From an uncultured bacterium (GTDB lineage: Bacteria; Planctomycetota; Phycisphaerae; Phycisphaerales; SM1A02), in NCBI GenBank assembly GCA_903919715.1, contig CAIXJC010000011.1:124001-188000 (forward strand): DNA of 64,000 bases, given 5' to 3'. The notes beneath the pieces are model-generated. The model was not told the DNA's origin and did no database searches. It saw nothing but the letters and a program-made list of their open reading frames with translations. This document shows positions 30,833-40,716 of this stretch, in pieces (the first letter of the stretch is position 1; every line of letters begins with the position of its first letter). A program made the position numbers and the translations under genes.

Positions 30833-32170
30833 TTACTCAGAATATGCAAACGAGAGCGCCGCCGCACGTTCCCTGCGCTGCAGCTGAGCCACGCGTGCGC
30901 AACCAGCCAGTGCAAAGAGCGCACCAAACGTGATTTTTCCATAGACCAACATCACCTGCACTGGATAATGCCCGATTAAATCTCGACCAGATGGCAGCCC
31001 AAGCAAACACAATGCGATGCAGATCACGACCAAGAATGGATCGCGCTTTTTCATCACAGCGATGATGCATGAAGCGATCGCAAAATAAATAACTGCAAAG
31101 TGATAGTTGCTGCTGTGCGGCGCGAGCAACACCATTCCACAGGCAACGGCACCAACCTCATTCAGTCGGGTCAATGGGGATAGTTCCGGATTGAATTTCC
31201 ATCCACTCGCAAGGACCACGCAGAGAATCATTCCAAGGACGATTCCAAATGCGACAACTGTCACATCCGAACGCGCGGCCGCATCGAGATGAACAACTGC
31301 CCAGTCGGTCAAATGCTCTTCCTCACCCTCAGGGGGAGTTGTCATCGTCCACCTCGTAATGGTCGCAGACAGATTCTGCGCAAGCGGATTCCACGCCGGC
31401 CATCGACCGCCTCCAGCAACGCTGATATCTGAAGAATTCACAGCAATCCTATAAAACCCAGCGATCAATGTCTCTCCATTTTGAGGCCGAATCACATCGG
31501 GCGCCACAGTCAAGATTGCCCCAACGAAGAACATCGCAACAAGCGCTTTCCAGCGCCGCTGAATCAACAAGATTGGGAAGAATAATCCTGGCGTCACTTT
31601 CAGCGCCGCACCAATTCCAAATGCACATCCCGCAACAATTTCCTTGCGCTTCACGGTCGCTGCAAACCCGATCGCCAGACAGAGTACGAGAATGAAATCG
31701 TGGCTGTAATACGTGAGCGGAGAGAGAATGTGTTGATGGCTGATAGCGACGGATATAAGCAAACAAATCGAAATGCGTTTGCGCATCACTTGATCAGCGA
31801 CGCCAGCGAGAAGCGTCGTCGTGATCAAGTACCCAGACCCAACAACACATGTTGCCAAAAGCCCACCCCAAATAATTCGCACTGCCCATTCTGGAATGAA
31901 TGCGAGAGGAGCGACGGTCAAGAGCATCGCTGGTGGATACGGCCAATACGAAGTGGGTTCTGGAGGAACATAGACATCGCCACCCGATAGATATCGGCTC
32001 GCAGCCTTCATGTAACTATCGCTCTGCGGTCCCCTGATCAATTCATTGGACTTGCGAAACCCAAATGCCAATGTAACGAACAAGAACATTGCAATCCATG
32101 CGATCACCCAAGGCGACCGAATTCCCGAAGCAAGCATGCTCCGCACGCCCCCGATTCCAACCTCACGCAT
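30833..32170 (-). CDS. GT87/DUF2029-type membrane glycosyltransferase
   Basis: A 445-residue integral membrane protein with about ten transmembrane helices. After the first helix comes GPQSDSYMKAASRYLSGGDVY and YWPYPPAMLL, the periplasmic acidic loop and YPP motif of DUF2029 polyprenyl-phosphate-mannose-type transferases (GT-C fold). It should move a sugar from a lipid-linked donor on the outer face of the inner membrane. The start overlaps the end of ccsA by eight bases, so it is cotranscribed with cytochrome c maturation genes. Confidence 0.8.
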   Translation of the reverse strand: MREVGIGGVRSMLASGIRSPWVIAWIAMFLFVTLAFGFRKSNELIRGPQSDSYMKAASRYLSGGDVYVPPEPTSYWPYPPAMLLTVAPLAFIPEWAVRIIWGGLLATCVVGSGYLITTTLLAGVADQVMRKRISICLLISVAISHQHILSPLTYYSHDFILVLCLAIGFAATVKRKEIVAGCAFGIGAALKVTPGLFFPILLIQRRWKALVAMFFVGAILTVAPDVIRPQNGETLIAGFYRIAVNSSDISVAGGGRWPAWNPLAQNLSATITRWTMTTPPEGEEEHLTDWAVVHLDAAARSDVTVVAFGIVLGMILCVVLASGWKFNPELSPLTRLNEVGAVACGMVLLAPHSSNYHFAVIYFAIASCIIAVMKKRDPFLVVICIALCLLGLPSGRDLIGHYPVQVMLVYGKITFGALFALAGCARVAQLQRRERAAALSFAYSE

Positions 32171-33872
32171 ACGAATGCAACCCTGTAATGATGAAGTTGA
32201 TCACAATCCAGTTAAAGAGCATCACGGCCGCTCCAACCACTGCCAAGACTGCAGTCCAAAGCCCCTTGTCGATCACGCGGTAACGAACGTGAACGAGTAC
32301 TGCGAAGACAACAAATGTATTGAGCGCGAAAACTTCCTTGGGATCCCACCCCCACGGCCTTCCCCATGAATGATCCGCCCAGATCGCGCCCATTGCGATT
32401 CCAGTCCACAGAAGCACAAAGGAAAGTTTCATCAGCAGCATCGTGACGCCGTCGAGTACCTCGCCCAGCTTTTCTCCACGCAGCGCATTCGCTCCGCCCG
32501 CGACAGCGGTACTAGCCGCGGAAGCACCGACACGCGCATACACAGCTTTGCCGCCAAAGATGCGGTAGACCAAATAGATCGCCGCAGAAACAGCCGCCAT
32601 AAAGATCAGGCAGTACGAGAAAATGATCACGTTCGTATGGATGTAGAGCCAGACGTCGTGGAGCACTGGCATCATGTTGGAGATTTGCGCATTCAGTTGT
32701 ACTGGCAGAAAATGAGCGGCCATCAGTGCCACAGCGCTCGCAAATCCACTCGCGAGTGCGAACATTCCGGCAGCCGCACGAGGACGCATGATGATTTCCA
32801 AGATGATCGCAGCGCACCCTCCAAACCACGCGGAGGTCGTCACCGCCTCAAACATATTCGAGTTCGGCCAGCGCGATGAAATCCACCAACGCAGTCCAAG
32901 CGCACCAGTCTGGAGTGCAAACGCAATGGCAAACACCACCAAGCCCGCAACCCGAGCCGAGCGCCAGCGATAAACCAATCCCAGCAACAATAGCGTGACA
33001 CTCACCGCATACACCAGCCAGATCCACACCAGATTTCCGTTAGAGAAATACCACGATTCCCAGCGTAATCGGTTCGCATCTGGGTACGCACTCGGGTTCA
33101 TCGAGGGCAGAATTGCAGCGAGACTCGCCAACGATTTGTTGACCACAGCCGCATCGCCATTTGTCCATCCTTCCACCAATGATTTCCATGCGGCAGCGCA
33201 ATCACGCTGCTTTGTTTCATCGATGCCTGCGATTGGAGTTGCGGTCGCACCTGCAGCCTTCAACGCACCAGGATCTGCGGCGAGCAACATAATGTCGCGC
33301 ATCGAAGACCACCGCTGGTTCTTATCACCTTCAGCGGCGGGAATGATGCGCAGTTGCCTTAAGAGATACTCCGGTTGCATCACCGTTCGTGCTCCCCGAA
33401 CAGAGTCCATCGCCTTGGCGGTGCGCAGGAGATCCGATTGCATTTGCTGCATCACCGGCTCAACTTCAGGGCGTGCGAGCAGCGATTCTGAGATGAGTCC
33501 CGACGCAAGGAACGCATCCATCCGCGGAGCCAAACCTGGATTGACACGCACGAGTGCGTCTGCGATCGGCTTGCGAACGATTGCTGCTTTCACGAAGATC
33601 ACATCTGCGTCTGCATAAGCCTCAGGCCGAAACAACATGTCGAGATATGTGAACTCTGGCGATTGTCCGTTGATCTTTCGCGGACCACTCACAAATCCCA
33701 TCTCGCCGTGTGCAAAGGATCCAAAGCTCTTGAGCCGACCTTCGGTCTGTACTGCGACGGAATCCAATGGCGAAAGATCGACCTGCTCATGAAAGCTCTG
33801 CGCATGCGCACCAACTGCGCACCAGGATGCGAGCGCGAGAAAAATAGCAATCATTTTCGACATCATGTTCAT
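32163..33872 (-). CDS. ccsA: cytochrome c biogenesis protein CcsA
   Basis: A 569-residue membrane protein. The first half has a signal-like helix and a large periplasmic region (about 25-290) seen in fused or extended planctomycete CcsA proteins. The second half has about eight helices and the tryptophan-rich heme-handling motif WADHSWGRPWGWDPKE, followed by conserved His residues. With ResB it forms the System II machinery that carries heme across the membrane and attaches it to apocytochromes c. It overlaps the resB stop as ATGA. Confidence 0.9.
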   Translation of the reverse strand: MNMMSKMIAIFLALASWCAVGAHAQSFHEQVDLSPLDSVAVQTEGRLKSFGSFAHGEMGFVSGPRKINGQSPEFTYLDMLFRPEAYADADVIFVKAAIVRKPIADALVRVNPGLAPRMDAFLASGLISESLLARPEVEPVMQQMQSDLLRTAKAMDSVRGARTVMQPEYLLRQLRIIPAAEGDKNQRWSSMRDIMLLAADPGALKAAGATATPIAGIDETKQRDCAAAWKSLVEGWTNGDAAVVNKSLASLAAILPSMNPSAYPDANRLRWESWYFSNGNLVWIWLVYAVSVTLLLLGLVYRWRSARVAGLVVFAIAFALQTGALGLRWWISSRWPNSNMFEAVTTSAWFGGCAAIILEIIMRPRAAAGMFALASGFASAVALMAAHFLPVQLNAQISNMMPVLHDVWLYIHTNVIIFSYCLIFMAAVSAAIYLVYRIFGGKAVYARVGASAASTAVAGGANALRGEKLGEVLDGVTMLLMKLSFVLLWTGIAMGAIWADHSWGRPWGWDPKEVFALNTFVVFAVLVHVRYRVIDKGLWTAVLAVVGAAVMLFNWIVINFIITGLHSYA

Positions 33873-36271
33873 GGGGTCACGATCTCATTGGAATGTCCAA
33901 TTCGCATTTCAGCAGCGAGACGAGCCCGCTCACTTCTTCTTCGAATCAAGGTCGGTTTCACATAGAACGCATAAATCATTCCAAGTACTGCAATGATGCA
34001 GCCTGACAATTGAATCCAAACTCCCTCACGGTTTCCAACACCGAGCACGGTGTAATTCAATCCAAGCGAGCCTCGCTCATCGCGAGCTGATGGTGGTTCG
34101 GGCGGATCCCACTGCGCTTGGAAATACCAAAGTCCATTGTGCTCGATCGGTTCATTCACACTGACTCTGATCGGCGCACTCCATTGATCCTCATCTCGAA
34201 AGCGCAGAATGCTGGTGTAATCACGAATTGTTCCAGCTTCCCCCGTATAGCCACCCTCGTGACTCGTCAGGACAAACTCCTCGAGAGCGACTTCGGTATC
34301 GAGCGGCACTCTCTGACGCGAAAACAGGAGTTCCATTTCACGTCCATCGGGCAACCGAATCTGCATCGGATGAAATGGGTGACGGCGCAGTGCGAATCGA
34401 AAATCATCAAATGCGTATGAAGAGAATTCAAGCCAACGAGCTTGGCCTCCTGGAATGCTCAAGAGAATTTGCGCGAACAATTCATGCGCATCTCGAATTT
34501 GTTGTTCGCGCGGAACAATCATCGGTCGCGTCTCGATGACCGCGCGCGGTTCGTATGCGGATACTTGCATGGTCAGCCCCGCCGACAGCGTGACTGTTTG
34601 ACCAACCGCCACGACCTCAGATTTACCGGCCGTTTCGCCGAAAGAAGTCACAATTCGAAGTTGCTCCGGATTCGGTCCCGCAGCAAGCGTCAACAGCGCA
34701 CGCCCGCCACCTGGCTGATACTCCATCTGCACCGACTGATCTGGCGGAATGGGTGTCGAGTGCGATCCACCCGCTGCCGAGACATCCCGAGTCAACTTTG
34801 AATCATCAAACACCCAGCGACGAATCACCGCCGAGGGAGTCTTGATGTCGAGTATAACGACGCTCGCCTTGCGATCCGCAACGGGAAGATCATCTTGCGC
34901 GGCAAGAATCCGAAAGCCATATCCAAGAGCCGGATCACCAATTGCGACGAACGGTTTATCTGCGTCATTCTTGGCGCCATCTTTGCCATCATCTTGCGGA
35001 ACACGCACTGGTTCAACGACATCGATACCCGCCGCAGGAATAATAATTCTCAATTCCGCACGTCCAAGAAGCGCCGCGAATTCTGCTTCATTCGAAACTG
35101 CGACCATTCGCACAACGCCTTCATCCCCAGTCGATCTTTCTGGATCAAGTGCAACGAGTCGATAATTTGCCTTGGCCCCTTCCGCACTTTTCACATCAAT
35201 CGTAGCGCTGGGATTGAACGGAGCATTTGCGCCCCCTGCAACGAAGCGTGACTTTGTCTGGGCGTAACGCAAATATCCATTGACTGTGAATGTGACATCT
35301 GGGCAAGGATCATCAGACGCCGTTGCTGGGACTGACACGACGATCGGATCGATCGGCAGCGTCGATCCGCTCATCTCGAAGACCTCGCTATGAGAATTGA
35401 TTCGATCGTTATAAAGAGGGAGGCCGTCGATTCGTCTCATCACCCACTTCGATGCGCCAAGTGGACGCACATACAGCGCCCATGACTTCGCCAAATCGTT
35501 GCGGAGATAGAAATATCCCTGACTCTCATAGTCAAGTACGGCGGAGAGTCTTGGCTCCAATATTGGATTGCCAGTTTCTTTCACCGCACGCTTCATCGGC
35601 TGCGCCGGATCATTCGTGAACATCAAGTCTTCCGTGTATTCGGGATGATTCGCAATCAACTGCCGCATGAAACGCTTCGACGCATCGGTCACCATCAATT
35701 TCACGCTGTAGGCCGCACCACCGTCGTCCTTGCCAGAGCGCAATGTCCATGCTGGATCGATTTCTGCGACTTCAACAGTCATTCGATTCGCACCAAAGCC
35801 GATGAACGCGCTTGACCCTGGGGCCGCCAGCAATTCGACCGGCGCGTCGACTCCGTCCAACTTGAGAACAATCTTTCGCCGTGCGACTGGTGCATCGCCC
35901 TCAACCTTTGCATGGAAATAAATAAAACTACCGACGATCAACACGATGACGCCGAAATGAATCGTCCACACTCCAAGATTGATCACCCGAAACGGAATTC
36001 GCCGAACGGTCGTCACGATGAGTGTCAGCGAAATCAGTCCAATCAGCAGATCGAATGGCCACCAATGAAACCACTCAAACTCGGTCATCTCTAAATGACG
36101 CCACTGGCGCATTTGCTCATGCATCCAAGCATCGGCGTAAAAAATGTTTGGATGCACGGGGTACAAAATCCCCGCACTCCCGATTGTCATATAAATGAAC
36201 AGCAAAATGAGCAGGACGATGCCAAATCTCACCGAACTGAACAAGTCGAAAATGGCACGTCCAAACTTCAT
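33869..36271 (-). CDS. resB: cytochrome c biogenesis protein ResB
   Basis: An 800-residue membrane protein. The N-terminus (FDLFSSVRFGIVLLILLFIYMTIGS) is the classic ResB start. Further helices lie near 72-88 and 97-115, then a very long periplasmic domain, and a last helix near 755-775. ResB partners CcsA in System II heme attachment. The periplasmic domain is much larger than in Bacillus ResB, as is usual in planctomycetes. It heads a minus-strand operon resB-ccsA-GT87-DUF6492-GT4 and is divergent from the cyclophilin gene. Confidence 0.9.
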   Translation of the reverse strand: MKFGRAIFDLFSSVRFGIVLLILLFIYMTIGSAGILYPVHPNIFYADAWMHEQMRQWRHLEMTEFEWFHWWPFDLLIGLISLTLIVTTVRRIPFRVINLGVWTIHFGVIVLIVGSFIYFHAKVEGDAPVARRKIVLKLDGVDAPVELLAAPGSSAFIGFGANRMTVEVAEIDPAWTLRSGKDDGGAAYSVKLMVTDASKRFMRQLIANHPEYTEDLMFTNDPAQPMKRAVKETGNPILEPRLSAVLDYESQGYFYLRNDLAKSWALYVRPLGASKWVMRRIDGLPLYNDRINSHSEVFEMSGSTLPIDPIVVSVPATASDDPCPDVTFTVNGYLRYAQTKSRFVAGGANAPFNPSATIDVKSAEGAKANYRLVALDPERSTGDEGVVRMVAVSNEAEFAALLGRAELRIIIPAAGIDVVEPVRVPQDDGKDGAKNDADKPFVAIGDPALGYGFRILAAQDDLPVADRKASVVILDIKTPSAVIRRWVFDDSKLTRDVSAAGGSHSTPIPPDQSVQMEYQPGGGRALLTLAAGPNPEQLRIVTSFGETAGKSEVVAVGQTVTLSAGLTMQVSAYEPRAVIETRPMIVPREQQIRDAHELFAQILLSIPGGQARWLEFSSYAFDDFRFALRRHPFHPMQIRLPDGREMELLFSRQRVPLDTEVALEEFVLTSHEGGYTGEAGTIRDYTSILRFRDEDQWSAPIRVSVNEPIEHNGLWYFQAQWDPPEPPSARDERGSLGLNYTVLGVGNREGVWIQLSGCIIAVLGMIYAFYVKPTLIRRRSERARLAAEMRIGHSNEIVTP

Positions 36272-36320
36272 CGAAACTTGACCATCCTAGGGGCAAGAGA
36301 GCCGATAGGATACGCCCACT

Positions 36321-37058
36321 ATGACAACTCTCACTGCAATTCACTCTCGATCATTCGTTCGCTCAGCTGCCGCACTCTTTGTCGCATTCGCGGCGATCGC
36401 AAATCTTGCCTCAGCGCAGAATGCCAAGCCAGGTTCGGCCGTCGCGCCTACCGCAGATGCCCCTGCGGCTTCTCCCGTTTTTGTCTCGATGACAACATCC
36501 AAGGGTGTGATCTATCTCGAACTCAACACCGCAAAGGCGCCGATTTCCGTAAAGAACTTCGTCGATTACACCAAGGAAGGTTTTTATAACGGCACGATCT
36601 TCCACCGTGTCATCAAGACATTCATGATCCAAGGTGGCGGTTTCACTGCGGACATGAAGCAGAAGGCCACGAAGGCTCCAATTTCCAACGAATGGCAGAA
36701 TGGCCTTCCCAATAGTCGTGGCGCAATCTCGATGGCTCGTACGAACGAACCGAACAGCGCAACGTGCCAATTCTTCATCAACACCGTCGACAACAAGATG
36801 CTTGATCAACCTCGTGGCGGCGCTGCATATGCGGTCTTCGGCAAGGTCATCAAGGGAATGGATGTCGTCGATGCCATCGCAGCAGTTCCAACTGGACAAT
36901 CCAACGGTATGGGCGATGTCCCAAAGGCTGTTGTCACAATCGAAAAGATGGAAGTCCTCGCGGGACCTCCTGCGATGGATGCCCCTGCTGCACCGGTTGC
37001 ACCAGCGACCCCAGCACCGGCAACTCCAGCGGCACCAACTGGAACGAAGACTCCGTGA
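36321..37058 (+). CDS. periplasmic cyclophilin-type peptidyl-prolyl isomerase
   Basis: A 245-residue exported protein. A signal peptide (cleavage near ASAQ) and an Ala/Pro linker precede a cyclophilin domain (about 55-215). It contains TSKGVIYLELN, VKNFVDYTKEGFYNGTIFHRVI with the catalytic Arg, FMIQGGG, ISMART and CQFFIN. A Pro/Ala-rich tail of about 25 residues ends the protein. It would speed proline isomerisation during folding of periplasmic proteins. The stop overlaps the next start as GTGA. Confidence 0.92.
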   Translation: MTTLTAIHSRSFVRSAAALFVAFAAIANLASAQNAKPGSAVAPTADAPAASPVFVSMTTSKGVIYLELNTAKAPISVKNFVDYTKEGFYNGTIFHRVIKTFMIQGGGFTADMKQKATKAPISNEWQNGLPNSRGAISMARTNEPNSATCQFFINTVDNKMLDQPRGGAAYAVFGKVIKGMDVVDAIAAVPTGQSNGMGDVPKAVVTIEKMEVLAGPPAMDAPAAPVAPATPAPATPAAPTGTKTP

Positions 37059-38626
37059 GCATAATGAATTTGACTGCAAAACACCCAGTTCTCGCAAAGC
37101 TTGGCATTGCGAATCATCCGCTCGTTTGCGCTTCTGATCGAGCGAATAAGGAAATCGCCATCTCGTTCGATCCGACAACGGGCGAGCCGATCGCTGGCGT
37201 TCGACTTCAAAGTCGTGCGGAACTCGACAGCGCAATTGCACGATGCGATGCGATCTTTCAAGCATGGCGCTGCTGCCCAGCGCCTCAACGCGGTGAGATT
37301 GTGCGGTTGATCGGCAACGAATTTCGCAAGCTCAAAGAACCACTCGGCGAGCTCGTTACCCTTGAAATGGGAAAGATTCGCGCCGAAGGTTTGGGTGAGG
37401 TGCAGGAAGCAATTGACATCGCCGACTTTTCCGTCGGTCTTGCACGACAGCTCTATGGACTCTCGATGCACTCCGAACGTCCTCGACACCGCATGTACGA
37501 ACAGTGGCATCCACTGGGAACGATCGGAATCATTACTGCATTCAATTTCCCGTGCGCAGTCTGGGCATGGAATGCGCTTGTTGCTGCGGTTTGTGGCGAC
37601 ACATGTCTTTGGAAGCCCAGCCTCTTTACCCCGCTCGTCGCGATTGCAACAAATGAAATCGCACGCAAGGTGATGTCAGAACAGCAGATTTTCCGCCCAG
37701 AGGGTCTTGATCCTGCGGACGTTTTCACGCTGATCCTTGGCACAGACGAACAGGTCGGCGAGCCGATGATTGCCGATCGACGACTGCCGCTCATCAGCGC
37801 CACTGGCTCATGCCGCATGGGTCGACGCGTTGCGCAAGTTGTCGGCGCACGACTTGGCCGCACGCTTCTTGAACTCGGCGGCAACAATGCCATCATCGTC
37901 GAAGCAGACGCAGATCTCGATCTCGTCACGCGAGCTGTTCTCTTTGGTGCGGTCGGCACAGCTGGCCAACGTTGCACAACAACTCGTCGGCTCCTCGTCC
38001 ACGAATCCATCATCGATCAGCTTCTGGCGCGCCTCGCAAAGGCGTACAAGACAATTCCGATTGGCGACCCGCTTGATTCCGGCACGCTCATGGGACCGCT
38101 CGTGGACGCACGCGCTGTCGCTGGAATGCGAAGTGCAATCGAACGCGCAGTCGCCGAAGGTTGCAAGATCATCTGCGGAGGGGTTGAGGGAATTGATCGC
38201 TTTGTAAATACTCCAGGCAACTTTGTCGAACCGACCATCGTTCTTGTTCCCACCGGGAAAATTCCCGCAATCACCCGCGAAGAAACATTCGCGCCAATTC
38301 TTTACGTCTTCTCCGTGACGTCGCTCGAGGATGCTCTTGAGATCCAAAACGGCGTAGATCAAGGGCTTTCGAGCGCAATTTTTACCGACAGCCTTCGCGC
38401 CGCCGAGCGTTTTCTCGCTGCACACGGCAGCGACTGCGGAATTGCAAATGTAAACATTGGAACAAGCGGCGCAGAAATCGGCGGCGCTTTCGGTGGTGAA
38501 AAGGACACTGGAGGCGGCCGAGAATCTGGCTCCGATTCTTGGAAGGCGTACATGAGACGACAGACCTGCACGATCAACTGGGGCGGCGACCTTCCGCTGG
38601 CTCAGGGCATCCGTTTCGGAGAGTGA
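37055..38626 (+). CDS. aldehyde dehydrogenase, ALDH7 (antiquitin) type
   Basis: A 523-residue NAD(P)-dependent enzyme. Signatures: FNFPCAVWAWNA, LELGGNNAIIVE with the catalytic Glu, and GTAGQRCTTTRRL with the nucleophilic Cys. The C-terminal IGGAFGGEKDTGGGRESGSD and TCTINWGGDLPLAQGI are particular to the ALDH7/alpha-aminoadipic semialdehyde dehydrogenase group, so lysine or pipecolate breakdown is the best guess. The GTG at 37055 overlaps the cyclophilin stop; an ATG at 37064 is an alternative. A CoA-transferase subunit gene follows after three bases. Confidence 0.9.
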   Translation: MSIMNLTAKHPVLAKLGIANHPLVCASDRANKEIAISFDPTTGEPIAGVRLQSRAELDSAIARCDAIFQAWRCCPAPQRGEIVRLIGNEFRKLKEPLGELVTLEMGKIRAEGLGEVQEAIDIADFSVGLARQLYGLSMHSERPRHRMYEQWHPLGTIGIITAFNFPCAVWAWNALVAAVCGDTCLWKPSLFTPLVAIATNEIARKVMSEQQIFRPEGLDPADVFTLILGTDEQVGEPMIADRRLPLISATGSCRMGRRVAQVVGARLGRTLLELGGNNAIIVEADADLDLVTRAVLFGAVGTAGQRCTTTRRLLVHESIIDQLLARLAKAYKTIPIGDPLDSGTLMGPLVDARAVAGMRSAIERAVAEGCKIICGGVEGIDRFVNTPGNFVEPTIVLVPTGKIPAITREETFAPILYVFSVTSLEDALEIQNGVDQGLSSAIFTDSLRAAERFLAAHGSDCGIANVNIGTSGAEIGGAFGGEKDTGGGRESGSDSWKAYMRRQTCTINWGGDLPLAQGIRFGE

Positions 38627-38629
38627 CGC

Positions 38630-39292
38630 ATGCCACTCGATCGCAATCAACTCGCTCAGCGTGCGGCGCATGAATTGCAGGATGGCTTCTATGTCAACCT
38701 CGGCATCGGAATTCCAACGCTGGTCGCCAATTATGTTCCAAAGGACATGACCGTCTGGCTTCAATCCGAAAATGGCTTACTTGGAATGGGTGCGTTCCCA
38801 ACGGAGAACGAGGTTGACGCGGACCTGATTAACGCTGGCAAGCAAACCGTCACTGGCGTTGCAGGACATTCGTTCTTTTCAAGCGTCGACAGTTTCGGCA
38901 TGATTCGCGGCGGACATATCGATCTCGCGATCCTCGGGGCAATGGAAGTTTCACAAGATGGCGACTTGGCAAATTGGATGATTCCCGGAAAACTTGTCAA
39001 AGGTATGGGCGGCGCAATGGATCTTGTTGCTGGCGTGAAACGACGAATCGTTGTCATGGAACATGCCAATAAACGCGGCGAAGCGAAGATTATTCCGACT
39101 TGCACCCTGCCACTGACGGGTAAACACTGCGTCGATATGTTGATCACCGATATGTGCGTGATGGTGATGGACGAAACCACTCGCCGCTTTGTCTTGACGG
39201 AAGTCGCCCCAGGCGTCACGGTCGATGATGTCCGAGCGAGGACCACGGCTGATTTCAAAGTCGCACCGAATGTGGTTGAAGTTCGAGTCTAA
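38630..39292 (+). CDS. scoB: 3-oxoacid CoA-transferase, subunit B
   Basis: A 220-residue beta subunit of a succinyl-CoA:3-oxoacid (or acetate-acetoacetate) CoA-transferase. GFYVNLGIGIPTLVANY opens it and the catalytic Glu is in SENGLLGMG, followed by ILGAMEVSQDGDLANWMIPG and GMGGAMDLVAG. GGAG-like spacing before the ATG supports the start (GGAGAG, seven bases). The A subunit is normally encoded immediately upstream but is not in this window. Here the upstream neighbour is an ALDH7 gene, so the partner must be elsewhere or different. Confidence 0.92.
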   Translation: MPLDRNQLAQRAAHELQDGFYVNLGIGIPTLVANYVPKDMTVWLQSENGLLGMGAFPTENEVDADLINAGKQTVTGVAGHSFFSSVDSFGMIRGGHIDLAILGAMEVSQDGDLANWMIPGKLVKGMGGAMDLVAGVKRRIVVMEHANKRGEAKIIPTCTLPLTGKHCVDMLITDMCVMVMDETTRRFVLTEVAPGVTVDDVRARTTADFKVAPNVVEVRV

Positions 39293-39349
39293 GCAACGAC
39301 AATCCGGATTCCCTGCACGACTCGGACGGTCGCCGTACGCTTGGCAAAT

Positions 39350-40711
39350 ATGCGACATATTGCCCTTCTCTGCGTTACTGCCATCTGCGCCCACTCCGCT
39401 GCATCAACTGCGGAACCAACCCCACTTTTCAACGGCAAAGATCTCACTGGATGGGTGAATGTCAATTGCTCGAGCGATACTTTTACAGTCAAGCAAGGTG
39501 ATGATGGAGTTCCGTACATCTTGTGCTCTGGAGTTCCCACAGGCGTCTTACGAACGGCGCAGATGTACGAGAATTTCACGCTCGATTTAGATTGGATGCA
39601 CGAGGAAGATCCCGGTAACGCAGGGCTCTTCATCTGGAGTGATGGCATCACAGCCGTGGGTGTTCCGTTCACCAGATCGATCGAAGTGCAGATCATGCTC
39701 ACGCCCGATGTCAAGGACAAAGAAGGTCGACTGCTTTACACGGGACAAGGCGACATGTTTGCCATCCATGGGGCGACGATGACTCCTGACCGTCCGCATC
39801 CGGCTGGATGGAGTCGTTGCCTTCCTTCCGCACGCATGACCAAGGGAAAAGGCGATTGGAATCACTACACCGTCAAGGCGAATCAGGGAAAGTTGACGCT
39901 CGCAGTCAATGGAGTTGAGGTGAGCGGCGCATCAAATATCAATCCGCGCAAGGGATATATCTGCCTCGAAAGCGAAGGCACCCCGATCCGCTTTCGAAAT
40001 ATTCGACTGACCCCACTTCCTGCGGCAGAGCCACCCTTGTCCAGTGAACAATGCGCAACTGCCGACGAAGGTTTCACATATTTACTGAAAGATGGACTGA
40101 AAGCATGGCACGAAGAACCGAATGTTTCGGGCCATTGGAAACTGAATGATGAAACTCTTTCATATGACGGCAAAGGCAGTCACTTGTGGACCAACGAATC
40201 ATTCGGCGACTTCGAACTGGTCATCGATTGGCGCTGGGTTGGCAAATCCCAAGGCAAGATGCAACGCCCCCTGCTGTCTCCAGACGGAAGCGAGCAAAAG
40301 AATGCAGCCGGAAAAGTTCAAACAGTCGAAATCGATGAATGGGACAGCGGAATCTACCTGCGCGGCGATTCGAAGAGCCAAGTGAATATGTGGAATTGGC
40401 CTGCCGGAAGCGGTGAAATCTGGGGATATCGAACTGACGAATCCATGCCCGCGTCTGTTCGTGCTGCATGCACGCCGAAGATGAAAGCCGATTCGCCAAT
40501 CGGATCGTGGAATCGCTTTCGTATTCAAATGAAGGGCGAGCAAATTCGGGTCGTTCTCAATAACAAACCGGTAATCCCAGAAGCGACTCTTCCCGGCGTT
40601 GCTGCCAATGGACCTATTGCGATTCAGAGCCACGGATCAGCCCTGGAATGCATGAATATTTACATTCGACCCCTTCCGGGTGTTTCCTCTTCACCAGCGC
40701 CGAAGAAGTGA
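39350..40711 (+). CDS. exported protein with two DUF1080 domains
   Basis: A 453-residue protein with a signal peptide (MRHIALLCVTAICAHSAAS). It carries two tandem DUF1080 (3-keto-disaccharide hydrolase) beta-sandwiches, at about 22-225 (TPLFNGKDLTGW, then GLFIWSDG) and 245-450 (LKDGLKAWHEEPN, IDEWDSGIYLRGD). Family members bind or cleave glycosidic substrates in planctomycetes, so a periplasmic carbohydrate role is likely. The ATG at 39350 was preferred over the upstream TTG (39341). It ends five bases from the convergent sigma-factor gene. Confidence 0.85.
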   Translation: MRHIALLCVTAICAHSAASTAEPTPLFNGKDLTGWVNVNCSSDTFTVKQGDDGVPYILCSGVPTGVLRTAQMYENFTLDLDWMHEEDPGNAGLFIWSDGITAVGVPFTRSIEVQIMLTPDVKDKEGRLLYTGQGDMFAIHGATMTPDRPHPAGWSRCLPSARMTKGKGDWNHYTVKANQGKLTLAVNGVEVSGASNINPRKGYICLESEGTPIRFRNIRLTPLPAAEPPLSSEQCATADEGFTYLLKDGLKAWHEEPNVSGHWKLNDETLSYDGKGSHLWTNESFGDFELVIDWRWVGKSQGKMQRPLLSPDGSEQKNAAGKVQTVEIDEWDSGIYLRGDSKSQVNMWNWPAGSGEIWGYRTDESMPASVRAACTPKMKADSPIGSWNRFRIQMKGEQIRVVLNNKPVIPEATLPGVAANGPIAIQSHGSALECMNIYIRPLPGVSSSPAPKK

Positions 40712-40716
40712 GCGAC

